From: Polydactylus sextarius
Lineage: Eukaryota > Chordata > Actinopteri > Polynemidae
NCBI GenBank assembly: GCA_016801845.1
Contig: CM028912.1
Span: 2,767,001-2,831,000, forward strand
DNA: 64,000 bases
Reading direction: 5' to 3'
The notes beneath the pieces were generated by a model, which was not told the origin of the DNA, did not search any database, and saw nothing but the letters and a program-made list of their open reading frames with translations. Position 1 is the stretch's first letter, and each line of letters opens with the position of its first letter. A program made the position numbers and the translations under genes. Below, one piece after another: positions 12,505 to 34,650 of the stretch.

Positions 12505-13260
12505 TCAGGTATAGATTCCATCTTTTAGTTGCGCCCCTTTTCTTTTCCACTGGTCTTGTTCTGGTTTGGGTGATTGTTGTTGCATATCTTGTAATATTTT
12601 AGCATTTAGAGCGTTTTCTGTTAGTGTCAGTATTTTTATTTGTCCATGCGCAGCCTCTTTTGCTATTTTGTCTGCAAATGCATTTCCCCTTGAAACTGGG
12701 TCAGTTCCCGTCATATGGGCTGTACATTTACATATAGCTAACTGTTTTGGCAGCTGTACTGCTTGCAACAGCTCTGTTAATAGTTTTGCATGTGTTACTG
12801 GTTTTCCTGTTGATGTTATCATACCTCTATTTTTCCAATGTTGTGCAAACGTATGTGTCGTCGCATAGGCATACTGACTGTCTGTATATATAGTTGCTAT
12901 TTTATCTTTCATAAGCTTGCAGGCTTCAGTGAGTGCCACTAACTCTGCAGCTTGCGCTGAAAAATGTTGAGGCAGTGCTTCTGCTTTTAAAACTTTATCA
13001 TGTGTTACTACAGCATAGCCTGTTCTTGTTTTTCCTGTGTCATCTTTTTTAGAGGAGCCATCTACAAACAGAGTTTCTCCTTCTGTTAATGGAGTGTCTC
13101 TTAGGTCTGCTCTGCTCTTAGCTGTCTGCTCTGCTAATGATTCACAATCATGAGTTTCACCTTCTTCCTCTGTTGGAACTAGTGTCGCTGGATTAAGTAC
13201 CGTACACCGTTCTATTTTAGGTGAGGCTGTGACAATAGTATCGACATGCAAGACAAATGT
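12505..13260 (-). pseudogene. ERV RNase H domain
   Basis: The RNase H fold is recognisable with all four acidic positions: Asp in VDGSS, Glu in AAELVALTEA, Asp in YTDSQYA and Asp in NAFADKIA. It degrades RNA in RNA-DNA hybrids during reverse transcription. It is entered by a frameshift from the preceding segment somewhere around 13215-13260 and ends at a TGA (12505-12507), after which integrase continues in the same frame. The 5' limit given here is approximate. Confidence 0.85.
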
Positions 13261-13729
13261 CTTGCTTGTGATAGGAAACTCATTTTTGTTTGTAAAAGCA
13301 AAGCTGACACAGCATGAGGAACTTTTAGTACTAAAGGATGGAAGAGTACTATATCTGCGCTTGACGTTACTGCTAATGATGCAGCGATTACTGCTCTTAC
13401 ACAATGTGGTAATGCACATGCAACAGCATCCAGTTTAGTCGAATAATAGGCTACCGGTCTGAGTTTATTCCCGTGCATTTGTGTTAAGACTGAGGTCATA
13501 AAGTGTCCTTTGCAGTCTACCATCTGTACAAACTCTTTCTTGTAATCTGGTAAGGCTAGCGTGCAGCTGCTAACCATAGATTGTTTTAGTTTGCATAAGG
13601 CTTCTTCAGTTGCTGGCGTCCATTTTAAATTATCGGACATTTTCAGTTCTTCTTTGTACATGAGAGACTGCAATGGCGCTGTTAATTCTGCATAATTGGG
13701 TATCCAGCTCCTACAGTAGTTTGTGAGGC
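13212..13729 (-). pseudogene. ERV RT thumb/connection segment, frameshifted
   Basis: A frame of about 150 codons between the polymerase palm and RNase H. It has the RT connection features expected here, including a VAYYSTKLD motif. Its frame differs from RT (break near 13732-13735, a four-base A run on the plus strand) and from RNase H (break near 13215-13260). Both breaks look like single-base indels; the first is in a homopolymer, so an assembly error is possible. Confidence 0.75.
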
Positions 13730-14587
13730 CTAAAAGGACATCATTTGCTTCTTTGTTAATGGTTTAGGTGCCTGTAGTATGGCATTTTTTCTTTCTTCTA
13801 AGATAGTTCTTCCTCCTGCACTTAACTGGTGACCTAGGTATTTTACCTTTTCTTGGCAAAATTGCAGTTTGTTTTTGCTTACTTTGTGGCCTTCTTTTGC
13901 CAGGTGCTTTAACAATGCTATTGTATCCATTTCGCATCCTATTTTAGTTTCTGATGCTACTAATATGTCATCTACATAAACGAGTAGCTGGCTTTTATTT
14001 GGAGGCTCGAAAGTAGACAAACTTGATGTGATCACTTGGGAGTAGATGGTTGGACTCTCACAGTAGCCTTGGGGCAGTCTAGTGTAGGTATATCTTTTGC
14101 TTTTAAACGTAAATGCAAACCAGTATTGACTATCCTTATGTACTGGTACTGAAAAGAAAGCATTACTTATGTCAACTACCGTAAAGTATTTGGCTTTTGG
14201 ATTAAGAGAGTTTAGTAGCGTATGAGGGTCCGCCACACATGGGGATCTTTGGATAACTGCATTATTTACCGCTACTAAATCTTGAACCATCCTCCATCCT
14301 GTTGAGGGAGGTGCCTTTTTAACAGGAAATATTGGAGTGTTAACAGGAGATTCGGCACATTCCACTAATACTCCTGCTTTCTTTAGGTCTTCTATTACAG
14401 GTTCTATTCCCTCCATTGCATCTGGTTTTAAAGGGTACTGTTTTATTCTAGGACGATGTTCAGTTTTAGGCCTTATTATTACAGGTGGTGCATTTTTCAC
14501 TAGACCTACATCTGTTGGTCCCTGAGACCATAGTTCTATAGGAATTTGTTTAAGTAATTCCTCCTGTTCTTCAGTAAAGAAAATTTG
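13730..14587 (-). pseudogene. ERV reverse transcriptase, fingers and palm
   Basis: The frame continues that of the protease after a TGA at 14588-14590. It contains the LPQG motif and the catalytic YVDD box, in gamma-type spacing, plus the first palm Asp in a VVDISNAFF context. It ends in a frameshift stop just after the palm. The function would be copying viral RNA to DNA. No initiator is needed because it belongs to the Gag-Pol polyprotein. Confidence 0.88.
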
Positions 14588-15526
14588 TCATTTTTGTGTT
14601 TTTGCTAAGTGTACCCCTGATTTGACTGTTACAGTCCAGAACAAAGCTTTCTTGGATAACCCGGTAGAGTTACTGAACCAGGTGTTGACACTTGTTGCTA
14701 TCCAATCACGTGCTTTTTCTCCTTTGTCTATCAGTCTCCCCAGATCTTTCCACTCAGCACTTTTGCTCTTACATAATGAAATGTGGGGCATGCAATATTG
14801 TCTAAAATATGGCATGACTGAGTCTGGTAGAGTGACTGCGGCTGCTGCATTGGCAGTGACATCAGAGTACACATAAGATACTGTTATTTTGACAGGAGTA
14901 GCTCTGTCAAGATCTGCTTGATATTCAGGATCAGGGTTATTGGTATACCACATAGTAACATGCAGCTCATCTGGTGACATATGGTCTTGCATTTGTTTTA
15001 CTGCTTTCTTCCCTTCCTCTATGAGAGATGCTCCTGCAGAGGTGGGAGGTTTGTTTGGAACATCTAGTGTATAATAGTAGTTAGGTTTTCCCATTCCTTG
15101 TACTACATACACCTCTTCTGGTTTTTGTCTGATTATTTTTAGCCCGTCAGGGGTTGGCATTATTGCTAAGCCTAGGGCGATTAAGCCATCCCTCCCCAGT
15201 AAATTTACTGGACATTCGGGTAACATCAGAATAGTCAACTGGCATGATTTGCCTTCTGGGTCTCGGAGCCATACGGGCTCTGTCTCTTGGACCATTTTTA
15301 CAACACCCTGTGCTGCACGCACTGCTGCGTAGTTAGAACTGAGTTTTGCATGCGGCAGCATTTCTCTAACGGTAGTTCTGCATGCTCCAGTATCACAGAG
15401 AAATTTAACTGGGGTGCCTTGAACTATCAGTGTGATCTCTGGTCTAATTTTTTTTTCATATAACAAATCCTCTAGGTTTAAAACTTCGTCTCCTATCTCC
15501 CCTCCAAGCTGTGTCTCTTGGTCTAG
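14588..15526 (-). pseudogene. ERV protease plus linker domain
   Basis: This frame follows the gag stop (TGA 15527-15529) without a frame change. The retropepsin has the catalytic DTGA at about residues 25-28 (counting from 15466) and a later GRDG. Downstream is a domain of roughly 120 residues, not standard in mammalian gammaretroviruses, with HVTM near residue 169 and PHISL near 227-231, followed by a DLG motif. I recall similar segments in other fish ERV Pol proteins, function unknown; see findings. The frame ends at TGA 14588-14590, followed by CAA, and RT carries on in the same frame. Confidence 0.85.
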
Positions 15527-15529
15527 TCA
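15523..15529 (-). promoter_or_regulatory. Gag/Pol stop codon in readthrough context (UGA CUAG)
   Basis: On the minus strand gag ends with TGA followed by CTAG; pol continues in the same frame. UGA-CUA is a known leaky-stop context. A CCAAG/CTTGG stem with an 8-nt loop (15521-15504) starts a few nucleotides downstream, as expected for a stimulatory structure. Readthrough, rather than ribosomal frameshifting, is inferred for Gag-Pol synthesis. Confidence 0.65.
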
Positions 15530-15790
15530 TGCGCTCTGATGGTCTTGTGGAAAAGGATTGTTTCTGCAATCCTTTGCAATGTGGCCTTCTTTTCCACAAG
15601 ACCAGCAGGTTCTGAAGTTATTGTTTGCACGCGACCCAAACCCCCAACCTCTAGCTCTACCTCTCCCTCTTCCTCGGCCTCTGCCTCTAGATTGTTGGTA
15701 AAACACTGCACTTTCCTCATCATCTTGATAGAAAATTGGCTCCTTTTTCCCTTTCTTACTTTTAATTACTTTTTTCAGCATGGAGGGCAT
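15527..15790 (-). CDS. gag: ERV gag nucleocapsid segment
   Basis: Encodes a basic region, an Arg-Gly repeat tract and one zinc knuckle CWSCGKEGHIAKDC (CX2CX4HX4C). The role is packaging of genomic RNA. It is out of frame with the capsid part of gag: the shift maps to a run of six A on the minus strand (15775-15770), where one base too many sends the capsid frame into a TAA. This could be a mutation, an assembly homopolymer error or, less likely, programmed slippage. It ends at the readthrough-type TGA 15529-15527. Confidence 0.85.
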   Translation of the reverse strand: MPSMLKKVIKSKKGKKEPIFYQDDEESAVFYQQSRGRGRGRGRGRARGWGFGSRANNNFRTCWSCGKEGHIAKDCRNNPFPQDHQSA

Positions 15791-17039
15791 GGTTTATATA
15801 GTCTGCAAGTGTTCCTCCATTCATACCTATGTAATGACGATTTACCCATCCGTGAATTTCAGGTAAGGAGCCTGAGTGTAGTGCATTTTTTAGTTGTTGT
15901 CTATAAGGACCCTCATCATTTTCGTCTGGTCCCAATCCGCTATGTGCTCTAAACACTTTTTCCATTCTTATTCTATAATCATCGAATGGTTCATCTGGTT
16001 TTTGCTTGCATCTGCCTATTTCAGTGTAATTTGCTCTTCTTCTATATCTAATTCTAATTCTTTCTAAAAGCGGTGTTAATTGTACCTCTAGCGCTCCTGA
16101 ACCAGGGGCATGGATTTCAGGAGGGTTATTATTATTAGTTGGGGAATAGGTTCCTTTAACGTGAAACCAATCTGGCCCCAGTCGACACATCCAAACTTGT
16201 TGTACTTCCATTCCATTCAAATGGTATGATTGCCTCAGATTCTCCATTTGTGTTATGCATTCTTCCAGGTCTTCTTTAGGGTGGGGAATGCCTTCTACTG
16301 CTTTTTTAACATCCTCCTGTGTCCAGGTTCTATAGACTCTGATTACAGGGTCTTGGTGATCCTGGCCTGCACGAGGATTAGGTAGTTCTATCAGAGGAAA
16401 AACGTGGGTGTCATTTTCCACTATCATTGGTGATTTTGGAGTTGGTGACAGTAGTTTTCCTACTTCTGATGTTAAAGTTTTAGACCACTCTCCTACCCCT
16501 CCCTGAGATCGTGTGAATGATTTTTTTGGAGTTTCACCGACTGAAGGGGTATACTGTGGAGGTAGTTCCTCTTCTTCTGGTGCCGAAGCCTCTACCGGCT
16601 GCACTAGTTGTTGTCTTAGTATATTATAGGGGCCCGAATACTCATTGTCTTCTTTTTTATGAAACATCACGGGTTTTTCATCTATTTTATTTTCTTTATC
16701 TTTCTGTCCCTTTTCTGTTTCCTGCCTTTCTTTTTCTCTTTTTTCCTGTCTTGCCCTTTTTTCACCTTCCTCTCGTTGTCCCGCTACTTTCATCCAGACC
16801 TTTGTCTGTTCATAACCTTCCTTTTTCATTTTATTATCTTTACTTTTACATTTTTCCCTTATTTTTTGCTGTAAGTTTCTAACGCCAATCGTGGATAGTT
16901 TTCCGTTAAACTGATATTGTTTAATCCAATAATCTAGGGGTTCCACTGCTGAGGGATCCTCTTTTTGGATGACTTTCCAGTCTTTACAAGGAAGCTCCTC
17001 AAGGAGTTTTTGCTTTGTTTTACTACACCCCTTTCCCAT
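15762..17039 (-). CDS. gag: ERV gag, matrix to capsid
   Basis: 425 codons from an ATG at 17039-17037. The N-terminus MGKGCSK has Gly2 for myristoylation, targeting Gag to the plasma membrane. A long Lys/Glu/Arg-rich charged stretch follows, then a PPQY late motif (PPxY, recruits Nedd4-type ligases for budding) in the p12-like region, then a capsid region ending in a segment resembling the capsid major homology region. This is the best-preserved gene of the provirus. The frame stops just before nucleocapsid because of the shift at 15770-15775. Confidence 0.88.
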   Translation of the reverse strand: MGKGCSKTKQKLLEELPCKDWKVIQKEDPSAVEPLDYWIKQYQFNGKLSTIGVRNLQQKIREKCKSKDNKMKKEGYEQTKVWMKVAGQREEGEKRARQEKREKERQETEKGQKDKENKIDEKPVMFHKKEDNEYSGPYNILRQQLVQPVEASAPEEEELPPQYTPSVGETPKKSFTRSQGGVGEWSKTLTSEVGKLLSPTPKSPMIVENDTHVFPLIELPNPRAGQDHQDPVIRVYRTWTQEDVKKAVEGIPHPKEDLEECITQMENLRQSYHLNGMEVQQVWMCRLGPDWFHVKGTYSPTNNNNPPEIHAPGSGALEVQLTPLLERIRIRYRRRANYTEIGRCKQKPDEPFDDYRIRMEKVFRAHSGLGPDENDEGPYRQQLKNALHSGSLPEIHGWVNRHYIGMNGGTLADYINHALHAEKSN

Positions 17040-17323
17040 TTTGAACTAAATTTAGACCCAGTGGTTCTTAATACCTGCTGTATTCTAACACTGGGTTTGT
17101 TGCTCAACAAGATGGCGATAAATAACCGTTTGTGGTAAAACTCTCTTCGACCTTTTCAGGTGGAGTTTTCTTGCCTACAAGCATCCACAAGGGCTCACCA
17201 TTTATTTCTTGTTGTTTTGGTATAAAACACAATTACCTAGTGGTAAAGGTGTTTTCACTCACACACACTTTCACACATTTCATTCGCAAAACAGGACCTC
17301 TTGTCCTTTTATTTCAACACAGA

Positions 17324-17339
17324 GGACTCCATGGAGTCC
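17324..17339 (-). repeat. 16-bp perfect palindrome in ERV leader
   Basis: GGACTCCATGGAGTCC is fully self-complementary and lies between the primer site and gag, beside the tandem stem-loops. Retroviral dimer-initiation sites are palindromes in this region, so it is a candidate. Confidence 0.6.
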
Positions 17340-17345
17340 TTCGTG

Positions 17346-17533
17346 AGAATTTAACTAGTTTCTCTTAAACTAGAGGAGTCTACCCTCCTTCGTAGAATTT
17401 AACTAGTTTCTCTTAAACTAGAGGAGTCTACCCTCCTTCGTAGAATTTAACTAGTTTCTCTTAAACTAGAGGAGTCTACCCTCCTTCAGTAGAATTTAAC
17501 TAGTTTCTCTTAAACTAGAGGAGTCTACCCTCA
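17346..17533 (-). repeat. Four 48-bp tandem repeats in ERV leader
   Basis: Units start at 17346, 17394, 17442 and 17491. The third has one extra base and the fourth diverges at its end. Each unit holds the inverted repeat CTAGTTT / AAACTAG around a 5-nt loop, so the RNA would carry four equal hairpins. The array sits in the untranslated leader where packaging signals lie. Confidence 0.9.
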
Positions 17534-17793
17534 CCTGAATTTAACTGTTTGAAATATTTCACCTGATAGTGCCTAGGATTGTCAGGGTTTTTCTTCTTCT
17601 ACTTATTTTTCTTTTTCTCATTCATTCCTTTTTAAACAAAATTCTACTCACAATTCTCTGAGTCTTTAGGCCTTCCTTCAACCTTCGGATCCCAGCCAGC
17701 GAGGGAGGGACCAGTCCCGGAAAGGGTTTTAATGCTGTGGCCACAGACTTGCCTGGATCTCGCTCACACGCTGGGATCGTCGGGTATCTTGGA

Positions 17794-17811
17794 ATCCGGC
17801 TCGAAGGACCA
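17794..17811 (-). promoter_or_regulatory. ERV primer binding site, tRNA-Tyr type
   Basis: On the minus strand the site is TGGTCCTTCGAGCCGGAT, 6 nt inside the 5' LTR. Its complement matches the 3' end of vertebrate tRNA-Tyr(GTA) as I remember it, over the full 18 nt and about two more. tRNA-Tyr is therefore the likely primer for reverse transcription. Confidence 0.85.
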
Positions 17812-17817
17812 ATTCAA

Positions 17818-18360
17818 TGTTAGGTTTAGATCCCCAACACTTGTAGTAAATCTGCACACAAAGAAGACACAGAGAATCAGTTAAAGTTTTACTTGCAAGG
17901 AGAGTGATCAGAGACTGCTCAGTTACAATTCTCCAAACTCACTCTGAGGCAGTCTCTGCTCCCCTTGCCTTTTATTTAGGAACGCCCTGGTTACATGAGG
18001 TCTCAACTGCTACAGGGAAAGGGGGTGATTAGCTATTTCAGTTGAGACCTGGTATTCAAAAACAAACTTTGTATTCAAAGAGTGATTGTTAATTCTTTCA
18101 TATGCTATCTACAAGGGAGGCTCGACTCCCAAGCTCATATCCGACTCCCAAGCTCATATCCGTTGCTGATTCATTTAGTCAGTTACATCTTCATCCGGGC
18201 ACAGTCAAGGTTGTTGCTGAGAGCATCTTGTTCTCCTTTGCCTGCAATCATAGTTAAAACACACACACACACACATACAATATGCACCAGTAACAGTTTA
18301 TGATAATAATGTAAGAAAATAAGAAAAAGTAGAATAACTGTATATACAATTTCTCCAACA
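17818..18360 (-). repeat. 5' LTR of the ERV (viral promoter)
   Basis: 543 bp, matching 9152-9694 except at one position. It begins with TGTTGGAG and ends with CCTAACA on the minus strand. As the 5' LTR it would drive viral transcription toward lower coordinates. A TATA-like/AATAAA element is at 17971-17976 and the tandem 19-bp U3 units are at 18123-18160. Confidence 0.95.
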
Positions 18361-18365
18361 GTATG
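18361..18365. repeat. ERV target-site duplication, right copy (GTATG)
   Basis: Repeats 9147-9151 and runs directly into a (TG)n tract, so the provirus landed in a simple repeat. Confidence 0.85.
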
Positions 18366-18631
18366 TGTGTGTGTGTGTGTGTGTGCGCACATGTAAAGCT
18401 GCCATATGGCTGCACTCCCATACATTAACACACACACGTGAACATGACACAGCGCCACCATGTGGCGCCTGTTCTCTCCATATGTTCACTATACTTACAC
18501 TCTAGTTTCTCGACACACTGATAACAAAATTAAATTGAAAAATTATTGACACGTGATGCAGTAACAGACACAGAGATTTATCTGAATGTTGTTGATTGAC
18601 ATGCGCTGGCTGGTGATTATCACAAATCGTG

Positions 18632-18632
<1 letters not shown>

Positions 18633-18692
<60 letters not shown>
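18633..18692. repeat. (TG)n microsatellite
   Basis: A pure TG tract of about 60 bp. Confidence 0.9.
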
Positions 18693-18696
<4 letters not shown>

Positions 18697-18830
18697 TAGC
18701 ACTCAAAGTCTGGTCCTGATGAAGGAAAACAGCATTTCTGAGGTTGTGGTTTGGGTTTTGGGTTGAGGTTAAACTGTCTGCACATCATGAACGGAATTAA
18801 TGTAACGTCCTAAGAAAGACAGCTGTGGAA

Positions 18831-18867
<37 letters not shown>

Positions 18868-19009
18868 AGTTGAGCTGCTCATTTCTTATGATTGATGCCC
18901 TTTCACTTCATCTGTCTGCCTTTGTCTCTCTCTCACACACACACACTGCTGATGCAGCAGCTTTGTCCTTAAGGCAAGTTACAGTTTTTTTTTTATTCTG
19001 CTGTTGTTG

Positions 19010-19013
<4 letters not shown>

Positions 19014-19072
<59 letters not shown>

Positions 19073-19111
19073 CTCTCTCTCTCTCTCTCTGTGTCTCTCT
19101 CTCTCTCTCTC
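19014..19111. repeat. (CT)n microsatellite
   Basis: About 100 bp of CT repeats with two GTGT interruptions; polypyrimidine on the plus strand. Confidence 0.9.
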
Positions 19112-19131
19112 TACCAGAGGTTACTTGAGGA

Positions 19132-19178
19132 CAGTAAGCAAACCCAGCTGCAGTGAGTGCAGCTGGTTTTGCTTACTG
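19132..19178. repeat. Short hairpin, 21-nt arms
   Basis: The arms at 19132-19152 and 19158-19178 pair with one mismatch around a 5-nt loop (GTGAG). The shared core is CAGCTGCA next to AGTAAGCAAA. It may be an extruding inverted repeat or a small-RNA-like hairpin, although the loop is short for a miRNA. Confidence 0.7.
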
Positions 19179-20624
19179 CAGCACAGAACAGTTTAATGTA
19201 TTACACCTCCGATGGGAAGAGATAAAACACACTCGTACACACACACACACACAGAAATGCAGTATGAGTTTACTGTAAAACTACAAACTCTGCTGCAGGT
19301 TTTCATGATCTGCTGCTGCAACACGCTGCAGGTGGAAGGTGTTGATGAGGCAGCAGCTTTGAATAAAGTTTCTAAATGTTTATTTTATTCTGGCTGCACA
19401 ACTTTCTTCTTCTTCTTCTTCTTCTTCTTCTTCTTCTCCTCGTGTGTTGTCGTATGTTTTTGCAGCGGAGCGACATTCCTCTGCACCTCAGCGCCGCCTT
19501 CCAACTGGAAATAAAACATTTATTTATTTTCTCATCATGTAAAAGTCACAATCGCAAGTCTGTATTTGAGAGTTAAGAGAGAGAGAAAAATATATTTTTG
19601 CACATCTGTTTTGACAACCATCCCTTCATTTAGTCTAAACATCCATTTTAAATATCATTTATTGGCTCGACAAAGAGGAAATGACATGTTTTCCACATTG
19701 TTGTGGTCGTTTTGGTCCAAACCTCCACTGACGACCCTGACGAGGAAAAAGCAGAAGTTATTGTCTCGTAGTTTCTGTGTCAGTGGTTGTCTTCACTCGG
19801 ATACAGTATGAAAAAAAAACCCATCCATGGGAACTTAATTATAGTTCCTGTGTGGTAAAGGTTAGCCGCCCGCTTGTACTAACTTTAGTCCTAATGATTC
19901 TCCTGCAGAACGAAGTGAGAGCAGCTTCCTCTCTGCAGCTTCCCGGCACAAAGATGAGCAGCATAAACATCCTGAGCCTTATATGGAAACAGGGAGTCGC
20001 TGTTAGTGTGGTCACTATGTGTGAAGAATATTTATAGAAATCTAATACAGCAACACACACACAGCTGGCCCAGGCCGTCCGATCTATCCAGCAGTCAGCT
20101 GAGAGTCACTGTAGTTCACTAGTTTACAGGCTTGTTCCAACTCATCTGTTATCTTCACACTTTGTTATTCAGCATTTTTACTTTTCCTCTTTTCCTCCAA
20201 CTTTGACTTTTTTTATATATATATATTTAGTTTATTTAGGTTAATTTTCTTCATAAAAACCACAATATTTCAGGTTTGACATGTTCTACAACATCATACA
20301 TCTACATCTCTGTCATGCAAACATCCAGTGTAAACACTTTCAAAATAAAACCAAGTGTCAGTAAAGTAATGTTTGTAAATGTGTTAATATTCTTAAGACT
20401 TTAAAGTCACCACATGTTTGGCACCAATGTTTCCTTGGACTTAAACTTGACCTGATCATCATTTAGTGACTAAAGGTCAAAGGTCACTGTGGTCTCACAC
20501 ATCATGTTTTTGACCTCATGGACTAATTACCTGTAACAACACCCAACCACAAGTGGTTGTAATTCTAGTTGAGTTTTAAACTGTAATTATGAATTAATTA
20601 TGTTTGTCTCTTTCTTCTCTACAG

Positions 20625-34650
<14,026 letters not shown>

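Larger units (their letters stand above)
9152..18360 (-). mobile_element. Full-length gamma-like endogenous retrovirus, defective
   Basis: A 9.2-kb provirus on the minus strand. Reading from 18360 down, the order is 5' LTR, tRNA-Tyr primer site, leader with a tandem stem-loop array, gag, protease, linker domain, RT, RNase H, partial integrase, env, polypurine tract, 3' LTR. Gag has an N-terminal Gly2 myristoylation context, a PPxY late motif and one CCHC knuckle. Env has CxxC and CX6CC motifs. These place it with gamma-like retroviruses of fish. The LTRs differ at one base in 543, so insertion appears recent. Pol and env carry several stops and frameshifts, and integrase stops before its second catalytic Asp and its Glu. 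The copy therefore cannot make a full Pol or Env and would need proteins supplied in trans. It is antisense to rdx. Confidence 0.95.
18366..20624 (+). other. rdx: Non-coding, presumed rdx intron 1 (3' part)
   Basis: Contains several simple repeats, namely (TG)n at 18633-18692, (GT)n at 18832-18858, (CT)n at 19014-19111 and (TTC)n at about 19404-19437, plus a short hairpin at 19132-19178. It ends with a polypyrimidine tract and ACAG before exon 2. No other exon is visible. Confidence 0.6.

Noticed and set aside
12505..13419. N-terminal part of the long open frame here as real protein
   Set aside because: Its first ~50 codons are the wrong frame over the RT connection segment, which is read in the adjacent frame up to about 13215-13260.
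17346..17533. CRISPR-like array
   Set aside because: The units are directly tandem with no spacers and lie in a retroviral leader of a vertebrate genome.
17791..17811. tRNA-Tyr gene
   Set aside because: Only the last ~20 nt of a tRNA-Tyr are present and they lie at the primer-site position of a provirus; no cloverleaf exists.
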